Positions 54,598-64,000 of a stretch of DNA of 64,000 nucleotides are shown one piece after another. This DNA comes from Sclerotinia nivalis (Eukaryota > Ascomycota > Leotiomycetes > Helotiales > Sclerotiniaceae). Numbering within the stretch: position 1 is the first letter of the stretch; every line of letters begins with the position of its first letter. The notes beneath the pieces are model-generated. The model was not told where the DNA came from, ran no database searches, and saw nothing but the letters and a program-made list of their open reading frames with translations. The stretch lies in NCBI GenBank assembly GCA_029531795.1, contig JAPEIS010000001.1:3596001-3660000 (forward strand), in the 5' to 3' direction. Position numbers and translations under genes: made by a program.

Positions 54598-57003
54598 ATG
54601 TCCGAGTAAGTTATTTCTATCTTACTTTTTCTATCTTACTTTGTTATAATCATTTGCATTCCTTCATCAATATCAATTACATGGTCGGCAACAATAATAA
54701 TTCTCAACAATCACTAATAATGCAACCAATTATACAGCTTCATCCATATTGCTGGATGGACTCAATATAATCATCGTCGGTCATTACAACATATCCGCTC
54801 TCTTTCGGGTTCATCGACAAAGACGATAACGAAATCCATATCCACTACCACCTTACCAACCATGGCTACAGTATCGAACGCCCCTGGATTACCTACACCC
54901 AGGAATTTCGCGCCTTACATGGATCACGAGGAGAACTTGAGCACTCTCCCAGACCCCCGGAGTAGAGTCTCATCGCCAACAAACGATCCGCCCGCTTCAA
55001 ATCAAGAACCGTACCAGGAACTGAGCAATGCCCATCTTAGCGAGGAGGTCACGACTCTGAGCAAGAAGCTCATAAATGCCATCAACCACCAGACAAGCCT
55101 CGACGACAGTTTAAGCGCCACTCGACATGAGCTCGACGCTTCAAGGGAACGAACGAAGCAACTTGAGCGGGAGAATAGGGAGCATAAAGCGCTAGTGTCG
55201 AGTGGAATATTGATACGGAGTTCGGTGGCTGAGGCCGAGAAGGCCAAACTTCTTGCGATCTTGGTAGAGGAGAAGAAAAAAAGGAGGGAGGTTGAGAGAG
55301 ATAAGAAGAGTATCGAGCTAGAATTGGAGAACCTCACTACAGCTTTATTCGAGGAGGCAAACAAGGTTGGTCTGAGTATGATTTTGTGTTGCAATAAATG
55401 CTGACATCGACAGATGGTTATTATGGCTCGAGAGCAGGCACAGAAAGAGTATGACATCGTGAATAAAAAGAATGACCAACTAAAGGCGCAGCTCCAGGAG
55501 GCACAGAATTTATTGAAATCACAACAAGTGCAATTGGCAGAATTGAAGCAAGTTATGGAACACATGAGCGAGGAACAGGAGGACCAAACAAACCAAACAA
55601 ACGGCACGGCGCCTTCAACTCCCGCATTGTATCAATCCGATCCTAACGACGAGAACACGAACAACTCGGACTCAATACGGTCTTCGTCACTTCCGGAGCC
55701 CGTCTCGCCTTCCTATCCTACGAGTTTTTTGCACCTTATTCAACCCGTCCTTCGAACTGACCTTGGAGCTTACGATGATTTTATCTCTTTATTGCGGATG
55801 TCGAAGAATATTGTTGTTGGAAGCCGCGCTTCTAGTGGATCATACGGAGCCATTGGTCTAGGGTTGGGATTAGGTGCATACACTGGGTCAACATCTTCCA
55901 TCTCAACATTGGGCACATATGCATCTTCTCCCGCGACACCTACCACACCAGCCTCAAATGTGAGCTCCGGGTCACGAGATGGTCCCAATTCTTTGACTCC
56001 ATTGAAGGAGACAAAATTCTATAAACGAGCCCTCGCTGAAGATATTGAGCCCACGCTTCGTCTCGACAACGCCCCGGGCCTCTCTTGGCTCGCGCGAAGG
56101 ACGGTCTTAAATGCAGTATGTGAGGGATCGCTGGTTGTCGAACCAATGCCTTCATCTATAAGGCCATATGCATTCCCGTGCTCTCTTTGTGGCGAAACAC
56201 GAAAGGGCCCAGAACACATCAGAAGCCATAGATTTCGAACGAGCGAAAGCGACAACGCGCAAAGATATCCCCTATGCCTATATTGTCTAGGACGCGTCCG
56301 TTCCACCTGCGGGTTTATGAGTTTCTTACGCGTCCTCAAAGAAGGTCACTGGAGAGGTGAAGACGAAGAGTCTGATAGAGCCGCCTGGGAGGAGAGTGTC
56401 AGGTTGAGAGAACGAATGTTCTGGTGCCGTGTCGGTGGCGGGGTTATCCCTTGCGTACAGTCTTGGAATCAGGAGTCATCTCGGAATCCTCGCTTAAGTG
56501 ATGATGAAAGGAGACGCAAGGTCAGTGAAGAATCGGACAGGTCTATCGAGATTATACCTAGAGACATCACACCAACCAGTGAACTTTCACCTGTCAACAT
56601 AACAGGTTTCGGGAGAAGGTCGGGGGATGGAGAGGTTCTTCCTAGCCCACTTCGAGAGGAAGTAGAGATGTCTAATGCTCCAATTGATGGTTCTGAGGAG
56701 GCAACGGTCATGGCGACAGTATCCATACTCGAGCCGAAACCGGAAGAGCCAGAGAAGTCCGATGCTGTGACTCCTGAGTTGGAAGCGGAAGATCAAGAAA
56801 CAGAACAAATTAGCAACGCGAAAGATGTTCATGATGCAAATGAAGTGGAACATATGGAACCAGAAAAAACAGGCTACACGGAAGAATCTCACGATGCAGC
56901 AGACGAAATGGTACAATCCAAGTCCTCAGTACAAAACGAGGAGTTTATGGAAAGCAATGAAGACCTTGAAAAGGTTTCAATCACCATACCCGGAGCGTTT
57001 TAA
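54598..57003 (+). CDS. Sec2-like Rab guanine nucleotide exchange factor
   Basis: Sec2 activates the Rab GTPase Sec4 on secretory vesicles for exocytosis. The secure part starts at ATG 54862: exon 54862-55365, a GT-AG intron, exon 55414-57003, giving 697 residues. A possible earlier start is ATG 54598 (8-base exon, donor GTAAGT), joined at 54738 in frame, which adds 44 Ser/Thr/Arg-rich residues. Residues about 50-240 (from 54862) form a long coiled coil, including the Sec2p region (AEAEKAKLLAILVEEKKKRREVERDKKSIELELENLTTALFEEANK). A Cys-rich module follows near 423 (CSLCGE...CLYCLGRVRSTCGF). The C-terminus is acidic and low complexity. The family call is firm; the start is not. Confidence 0.85.
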
Positions 57004-57872
57004 TCGCTCAATGCGAGTTGGAATTCATTATCATGTTACGATTAATAATTGTTGGGTTTGAATCTATTTTGGAGTTCGGCAAAAGGAGAAATGGAATTCT
57101 GGCATGGTTCTAATGGCTCATTGCTGGCTAAATGCAATGGCGTTATTTTCCACGGGTTAATCGGTACATACTATACCTTACTTACTGTACATAATAATGG
57201 GTTACGGCGGAAGACAATGGCGATAGCTGGGTTCCTGGCGTATATGATGCCAAAAGGTGGCTATGGGTACTATGGAACAAGATAAGATTAATGCTATAAG
57301 ATAAATAGGAGAGAAATGATATGGTTCTTGTATGTGTTTCCGGGTGAAATGAAAACCTGGGATTTCAATTTTACCTTTCAATTTTACCTTTCAATTCTAC
57401 CTTTCAACGTTCAATTCCGAGTTAGATATTGGGTCTTGAGCGGGTTATCCATTCTTAGTTTAATCATCACTTAAACACGTAGAAGCTGAAGGAGGAGACC
57501 TCCGAATGAGAAACAGCTTCTCGGTTTCTATAATTAATTTGTAATTCAATGTTTTCTACCTTCTAGCTGTGTATTGTAGATGTGAAAACTACTGGGTAGG
57601 TACATGGAGGTTATCACACAGTTACAAAAAGCCTTGGTGGGGTGAATCAATCGTGGGGTAAGGATATACAATTCCAATTCCTGGATAAATCTCGGATATC
57701 GGTCAAACTAAGTTCCGTCAAGTATTTTTGGTCAAAGTTGTTACAGGGCTAGATTCCTTAGTGTAAGAGTGTAAGGCTGCTGGTCGCAATTCTTACATCG
57801 GATGTAGAAGTTAACCACCAATTTCAACAACAAAAACAACACAACGAAAAGCCAATTCATCTTCAACTCGAT
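57004..57872. other. intergenic, with short tandem repeat
   Basis: No gene seen. Four 13-bp units like TTCAATTTTACCT lie at 57364-57415. Confidence 0.5.
57364..57415. repeat. 13-bp tandem repeat, four units
   Basis: The unit is TTCAATTTTACCT; the third and fourth units have base changes. Confidence 0.8.
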
Positions 57873-59586
57873 ATGGCGCCTTCAGTTGCAGATGCTGTTG
57901 CAGCTCTCGATGAAATTAAACCGCCTCGGGGGGTGGTACTACCACCAAAAGAAATCAAAGGTACGCGACCAAATCAACATTAGGAGCAGGTTTATCTAAC
58001 ATTATAATAGCTATCCTCGAAAAGACTGCAGGCTATGTAGCGCGAAATGGTATCAATTTCGAAGGTGAGGCACTCTTGGCCCCCATCAATTGCATCAACA
58101 TCAGGCTAACGATAGTAGATCGCATCAGAGAAAAGGAAAGAACCAATCCTAAATTCTCCTTCCTTAGCACCAATGATTCATACAATGCATACTACTTATG
58201 GCGGCTCAGCGAGATTAAGGAAGGCAGAGGAACCGCCGTTGCAGCGGGCAGAGCTGGAGAGGCGCCCGCCGAAGTAGAGAAACCTCAAGGACCTCCTGAA
58301 CCACCAGACTTCCATTTCTCAGCGCGCATGCCGAACATCAGTGCGCAGGATCTCGATGTAGTCCGTTTAACTGCACTATTCGTGGCGAAGAATGGTAGAC
58401 AATTCATGACGACATTATCTCAGAGAGAGACGGGGAATTATCAGTTCGACTTCCTAAGACCCAATCACAGCTTACACAACTTCTTCCAGCGATCGATCGA
58501 TCAATATACCATGTTATTGCGAGCAAGTGGTATGGATGGAGAAGGTGGAAAGCAGCAGCAGGAGAGGATAAAGAAGGTACAGGCCAATGTAGACGATAAA
58601 TTTGACGTTTTAGGTAGAGCCAAGCAGAGAGCAGAGTGGTTCAAATTCCAAGACGAGCAAAAGCAGAAGAAGGAAGAGGGGGTCGAGAAGGAGAAGCTCT
58701 CATATGCGCAAATTGATTGGCATGATTTTGTTGTGGTAGAGACTGTGATCTTCACCGAGGCCGATGACCAGACGAACTTACCTCCACCAACATCGCTCAA
58801 CGAGCTCCAATTTGCCTCTCTGGACCAAAAAGCGCAAATGTCAATCAACTCCACACACATGCGCATTGAAGAAGCCATGCCTGGAGATGATGGTATATTT
58901 GACGGATCATATGCTCAACAACAATATAACATGGCTCCACCCCCAGTACCGCAACCATCATATGAACCACAATACCAAGATCCGCGCCAGAGGAACAACG
59001 AAGATGAGGATGAAGAAGAACAGAGAATACGGGAGCGAACAGAGGCTAGAGCTCGTGCTCAACAAGCACAAGCTGAAGCTAAGGGCGGTGCCGCACCTAT
59101 GAAGATAAAGGAGAACTACGTTCCCAGAGCTGCCGCAAGAGCTGCCAACAAGCAGCAAATGGCTCTCTGTCCGAACTGTAATCAACAGATTCCTTATGAT
59201 GAGCTCGATGCTCATATGAGAAGTAAGATAACACCAAAACCTCTTGACATACACCACCGACTAACACTCCTGCAGTTGAATTGCTTGATCCTAGATGGAA
59301 GGAACAGAAAGCGAAAGCAGAGAGCCGTTATGCAACAACTAATCTTTCAACGCAAGATGTAGCCAACAACCTCAAACGCTTAGCAAGTCAAAGAAGTGAC
59401 ATATTCGATGGAGTTACCGGCCAGCCTATAACAGAAGAAGAAGTCGCTCGAAGGAAGAAGGCTGCCAATGGTTACGATGGTACTCCTTTGGATAAGACAG
59501 ACCGGGCACGCTATGAAATGATGCAGAATGTTAACGTCGAAGAGCAGATTCGGGCAATTCATCAGAAATTTGGTGACCGGAAATAG
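57873..59586 (+). CDS. SF3A1: splicing factor 3A subunit 1 (Prp21/SF3a120)
   Basis: Part of the U2 snRNP SF3a complex, needed for pre-spliceosome assembly. Four exons (57873-57960, 58011-58064, 58119-59222, 59276-59586) encode 518 residues; all introns are GT-AG and keep frame. Two SURP modules are clear: residues about 30-75 (ILEKTAGYVARNGINFEDRI...YLWRL) and about 126-178 (VVRLTALFVAKNGRQFMTTLSQRE...FNF-like FDFLRPNHSLHNFF). The middle is the PRP21-like region with a charged segment (about 300-350). Near the C-terminus CPNCNQQIPYDELDAHMRIELLDPRWKEQ matches the conserved HMRI-LLDPRW motif; the last intron splits this motif. A GTGQPI-like DGVTGQPITEEE follows. Confidence 0.95.
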
Positions 59587-60005
59587 GTCGAAGGACGAAC
59601 TGAACATGAGGATCTACCCGCATCCGTGAAGGCAATTGACTCGTGGAGATAAATCTGTTCTCAAATTGTATGCATACGTAATAACACGGAAGGATTCCCC
59701 CAAAAAAATAGGAGCATGGTGTTCGGCATAGGTTTGGTATGTTTTATGTAAATTATGAATAGTATTTATACAACTACTGAATATTCAGCAGCTGCATATC
59801 ATATCGATGTTGCACATCCCGTGGCCGCATCAACTCGTTAAAAAAAATTTAAGGGGTTCATCATCAGGTAAAGTAAATCATACAAAATGACAAAGTGGAT
59901 ATTCATTCGCTTCACTGACGCAAGGTACGGAATATGATATGATATACCTGCGAGCTAATCTTGACTGTACTTCAACCCCTGGCCCAGAGTAGGGACTCAG
60001 AGGAG
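59587..60005. other. intergenic downstream of SF3A1, no gene seen
   Basis: Contains the SF3A1 3' untranslated part. No other signal seen. Confidence 0.5.
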
Positions 60006-60133
60006 GTAGTGATGGTGATGGTAGTGATGGTAGTGATGGTAGTGATGGTAGTGATGGTAGTGATGGTGATGGTAGTGATGGTAGTGATGGTAGTGATGGT
60101 AGTGATGGTGATGGTAGTGATGGTAGTGATGGT
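60006..60133. repeat. GTAGTGATG / GATGGT microsatellite
   Basis: About 128 bases of 9-base GTAGTGATG units mixed with GATGGT steps. Long open frames on the - strand over it are only the repeat read in different phases. Confidence 0.95.
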
Positions 60134-60530
60134 ATGATATTTCTCATCTCCATCTCTTTCCCAAATAAATACACGACTTTTACGCACGCGGAGAGAATCC
60201 ACCATCTTCTTCCCTATCTATCCATCTAAGCAGAGTAGATTGTCTAGAGTGTCTGGGCCCCTGGGAAACGATGAAACGGAATGAACATATCAGTCTTAGC
60301 ATAGCCGAAAGAAATTCAAAAGAAATTTGAAAGAAATTCAAAACTTCCCATGTGTATTATTAGCCCTGTTGTGAGACCAGCGCTGCTTTTGCTATTGGTT
60401 CATTCTGCTTAGTGCGTCGGGATGACATGTGCTTGTGGCAGGTTGAGAATTGCTTCCTACTCGTAGTCTACTCGTGTGTGAGGCGATGAGAATTTTGGCG
60501 CTGGGGAATCCACGGTTTGTGCTGATTGGG

Positions 60531-60665
60531 TTGGATTGGATTGGATTGGATTGGATTTGGATTGGATTGGATTGGATTGGATTGGATTGGGGATAGATAG
60601 TGAGGAGATGGTGAAGAGATAGTGAGGAGATAGTAAGGAGATAGTGAGGAGATGGTGAAGATGAT
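60531..60665. repeat. TTGGA repeat followed by GAGGAGATAGT repeat
   Basis: Pentanucleotide TTGGA units (with one TTTGGA slip) run to 60590, directly followed by imperfect 11-base GTGAGGAGATA-like units to about 60665. Confidence 0.92.
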
Positions 60666-61714
60666 GCATGTTGCTCTGAGTCGCTTGTAGAGTGTATGGT
60701 ATGGAAAGGAGGAAAGAAAGTAGTAGGGAGGCTGGATATCGTAGAACACATGAATACTCACTCTGATCTCTATGATCAGTCCCCCTCCAATTTCTCCCCA
60801 AGTCGATATTGTAATATCAGATCCTCTCACTGTAACCTCTGCATCGTGTTTGCTGGAGTCTGGAACGCACTTTTATCCTGCAGACAAATACTATTCCGGT
60901 AAACCATAAACTTAGAATTCGTCGTCGGTTTCTGCCCGCGCGCAGAGTGATGGATTGATCGAGTACCTGAAACCCAATCAACTGGTATCGTGGAATCCAA
61001 CAACATGGGGATTATGAGGTATGAGGTTAACAGGGAAACGGGCAACAGGCAGCAGGCGGATAGACACAGTAAGAATCTCCTGATTAGCGCCACGCGCCCA
61101 ACTGTTCCATGGTGCAATATTTGTGTCCTTTGTATAATCATGCCTCTCCCATTGTTGAAGTTATCCCAAATCCTTATCGAGATCCATAACCACAAGAATT
61201 AGTTTGAGAACGGATCATGAAGCCACCCCAATTGCAACCGTGGTAAACCATCATTCCAAGGCCCGCCCAAACCTCTGGAGCATATCCCTTCGGACTCACG
61301 GAAAATGTGCACGAGGGATTCCTCTTCGTAACTTTATTCTCGGACTCATCTAGAAACCTTTGCTATTTGGGGTTTCTGGGCTCGGCGGTCAAATTTATTG
61401 GTTGGCTTTTTCCATTCACTTGATATGTTCCTCTTGAGATATCCCGCAGTGTCTGATACTCGACATGAGCGTCTGTTCCCGGTGTTTTACCTTTGACTGG
61501 TTTGGTTACCCGGAAAGGTGTTGAAGATGGTGGAGTTGGACGGAAGTGAGGAAGCGGAAATATGCGGGCAATCATCATGCTCATTTGTGTTGTTGGTTAT
61601 GTTCTTCCACATGACTTGTCCTGAATTCTAATCCTTTCTTCTGGACTACTGATGTCGTATGCCTTTTACCCGGAAAGAAGGAGCTGGGTAATTTACAAAG
61701 CATCATACTGCAAT
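60666..61714. other. gene-poor sequence, no gene seen
   Basis: Open frames up to 122 codons on the - strand (60827-61195) have no recognisable pattern, and I do not call them genes. Confidence 0.45.
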
Positions 61715-61755
61715 CTAAGTGTAGACGTTAATTTAATCAATCAATCAATCAATCA
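61715..61755 (+). mobile_element. 41-bp LINE tail insertion
   Basis: CTAAGTGTAGACGTTAATTT followed by ATCA units is the extreme 3' end of the LINE seen at 29723. It is flanked by the 10-bp direct repeat ATACTGCAAT (61705-61714 and 61756-61765). This is an extremely 5'-truncated target-primed insertion. Confidence 0.85.
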
Positions 61756-61765
61756 ATACTGCAAT

Positions 61766-64000
61766 GTAACACTCACTACCTTCGTCACGAAGAATTGACA
61801 TGGGCGGATGATCTTATAACCGTCTGCCGATTTCTCGTGTCTGGAGATTTATCAGCTGGAGGAGTCGGGTTATACATACTATACTATACCATAATGCCTA
61901 CTCGTTGTTCTCAGCTTAGCATTATCGGGTGACTATGTAGCTCGGCGTCACATTCTATGTCGGTTTCTTATGCGTCTGGCATATCATGCTACTTACGTTC
62001 TTGGTTCAGATATCCCTTTCTTCTCTTGACGTGTCTTGTTAAATATGTCGTAGAAGCTCTTAGTAACATCCGGTATGTTGCGAAGTCAGGCCCTCGAGTG
62101 TTCAAAATAACTTGGAGAATCGGATACCGTCTCCAGTGTTATGAAAAGAGGCTTCTGAAAGTATGAGATAGGTCTTGATGATGAAGGATCTTTGCTGGCA
62201 AATGGTGAGAACAAGGTTGTGAATGTTCGAGATACATTGGTATGTTTGCTAGTATTCCTGGTCTATTCCTTCTTTCCTTTCTCCCCGTATATTTGTAGAT
62301 GAGATTCGTGTCAATCCTACCCTCTTCACAGTATGTGTAAAGTGCAATCAACCAAGTTTGGTCGATTCAAATGTACCAGATCCCAACCGAGGACATGGAC
62401 TACCATACGGGAAGAGCATACCATACGGGAAGAGCATACCATACGGGAAGAGCACACCGATAGGAAGAGCACACCGATAGGAAGAGCACACCGATAGGAA
62501 GAGACAATTCCACCCCCTGAACAGATATCTTCCAAAACATCAGCATCCTCGTTTCTTCAGGCTCATGAGCACAATGACATACACTGGATCATGAATTAAA
62601 CGTCCGACATAACTTACTGCGTCCCCTATGGCCTTTCCTGCTGTCACGTCATAGGGCTCATCGGTATGCTTAACATCACACAGGACATCCCACCTAATGG
62701 TAACTGTTTGTATTTTTATCGACTGCAGTCGAGATTCGAAAGCTAGAGGTGTTGTTATACAAATTCATATTAAGTTTCCTCCCAACCGCAATGAGCATTT
62801 CAAATGGATTCTCGGATCCAAAATCTCTCATGTTCAAACTGCAGTTCGGACTATTGAAACCCCTGAGGTGGTTGTATTGACATGTTAGTGAATCACATGC
62901 CAAGCACTGCCACTGCCACGTACATGGGAACCGCATAATACCAGGTCAATGAGGTAGAGACATAGGCAATCAAACATACCCTCATTGATTCATAGAGACC
63001 TGAAGTGGACCTGAAGTGGCGCCATGGTGGCTGCTTCACTTGCTGTCGGTGTACGATTTTCAAAGTCTAATTCAGTACCTAACGATGGTTCAATCCGACT
63101 AAATTCTTAGGATTCCAAGTAAATGTAGGAAATTTCGTGTTTTAACGACATGTGATATTGATGAAGTCTTTTCAGATAATCCAAGAGATATTAAGAGGTT
63201 GTAAGAATGGGCTCCCATTGCCGAGATCGGGCCTCCTCGTGGCAGAATGGCATTTTGGACAGTACCTTGAATACAAAATCATGTTAGAATCTTCAAGTGT
63301 ACTCTGTAAGTCCGTTCAAATACCTTAGAAAGAGATCTGATTCCTACCATTCCCCTTTTGAAAGGAATTTGCAAGACTTCAAAGACACTTTTTGGGAAGT
63401 CATGGTCTAGTGTTATCAACAATAGTGTTTAATAATGAAAGGAGAAGTGCCACCAACGCATTTTGAATCATTTTACAATATCAAAATCTCATGAACTCCA
63501 CAATATGGGATTCCTAGTGAAAATTATGGCTCCTTTAGCCCGGGGGAATATACATGTGGTGATCCTGAGTTGTGGTAATATATTTGAGTTTGGATTGGTA
63601 GACCGTGGCAAAGTGTTTTTTGCTACGGATTTTCTTCTAAAACGATAACATATAAGAAGATTTGCAGTACATGAATACAAAGCCTTTAAAAGTATCAATG
63701 GAACGATCAACTTCAAAATCTTCAAAATTAGCCAGCGTTTCCGAAATTGTCAAGTGTTGACTTCCTTTACAAACCACGATTAAAGCCCCTCGCTAATTCT
63801 ACCTGACACTCAACCTAGACACTTTATAGTCCTCCAAGCTTTACTAAATAAACTCACAATAGTAAAAGGAGTGTGAAGAATAGATTCAAATCTTTTGGAT
63901 CTAATAGCAGAAGAGGAAGATTCATTTAGATGTTGAGAAAGACTATTGAAACTGCATCAAAGTGGTTGCCCCTGGCTGTGACTTCAAGGAATAAAAGACA
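61766..64000. other. gene-poor sequence to the window end
   Basis: No convincing gene. Short frames at 62697-62888 and 63463-63648 could be chance or fragments; I recognise no family. A tandem repeat array lies at 62401-62505. Confidence 0.45.
62401..62505. repeat. two-phase tandem array (3 x 18 bp then 3 x 17 bp)
   Basis: Three units TACCATACGGGAAGAGCA are followed directly by three units like CACCGATAGGAAGAGCA. The two unit types are related (shared GGAAGAGCA end), so one block seems to have arisen from the other and then been amplified separately. Confidence 0.9.

Noticed and set aside
55002..55607. 201-codon Ser/Cys-rich frame on the - strand
   Set aside because: It is the reverse of the coiled-coil coding region of the SEC2-like gene and spans its intron.
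59878..60205. Open frames encoding Leu-Pro-Ser or Thr-Ile repeats
   Set aside because: They are the GTAGTGATG microsatellite read in several phases.
60392..60830. Overlapping - strand frames of about 115-120 codons with repeated NPIQS
   Set aside because: They are readings of the TTGGA and GAGGAGATAGT repeats; the overlap in all phases shows that this is not coding.
63463..63648. 61-codon frame ending near the window edge
   Set aside because: Protein-like in appearance but short, with no start context, splice partner or family match that I can name.

Overview
The window is nuclear DNA of a filamentous ascomycete (Pezizomycotina). The reasons are short introns of about 50-160 bp with GTAAGT-like donors, a HET-domain gene typical of that group, fungal-type REV3, SLU7, SEC2 and SF3A1 genes, and repeats whose copies differ almost only by C:G to T:A transitions, as expected from repeat-induced point mutation (RIP). 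The gene content would fit a leotiomycete, but the sequence alone does not fix the species.

The window has two compartments. About 1-29.7 kb is AT-rich and made almost entirely of nested, RIP-decayed retrotransposons. The order can be read from target-site duplications (TSDs). A LINE (its coding C-terminus at 23925-24196, its tail at about 29723) sits against a 5'-truncated MFS transporter pseudogene. Gypsy element A (up to 1708 and 23372-23924) lies against the LINE. Gypsy B (1709-23371, TSD ACCAC) is in A. Gypsy C (5822-13736, TSD ATCAA) and the reverse-oriented gypsy D (15692-22567, TSD ATTCT) are both in B. A 1.09-kb non-autonomous LINE-like element (7493-8584, 13-bp TSD) is in C, and a copia element (24563-29437, TSD AATAT) is in the LINE 3' part. 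All four gypsy copies share one pol type with a chromodomain-like tail but carry two different short LTRs (163 bp and 146 bp). Both LTR types show a Tf1-like self-priming layout.

From 29.7 kb the sequence becomes ordinary fungal DNA. There is an MFS pseudogene (29724-31524), a tandem pair of small orphan genes (32.8-33.9 kb), a HET gene with three in-frame stops (34834-37002, -), a mitochondrial 1-Cys peroxiredoxin (37422-38386, -), a small two-exon gene (39288-39712, -), an AT-rich island (about 40.2-40.7 kb), REV3 (DNA polymerase zeta, 42040-47211, -) head-to-head with SLU7 (47722-48993, +), RPS9 (50109-51007, -) head-to-head with RPL21 (51278-52053, +), a SEC2-like Rab GEF (54598-57003, +) and SF3A1/PRP21 (57873-59586, +). 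The last 4.4 kb is gene-poor, with microsatellites and a 41-bp LINE tail insertion.

The genic half carries housekeeping functions: translesion DNA synthesis, splicing (SLU7 and SF3A1 both act in the spliceosome), translation, exocytosis and mitochondrial peroxide removal. The genes nearest the transposon block (MFS, HET) are broken, which suggests an accessory, fast-decaying margin.
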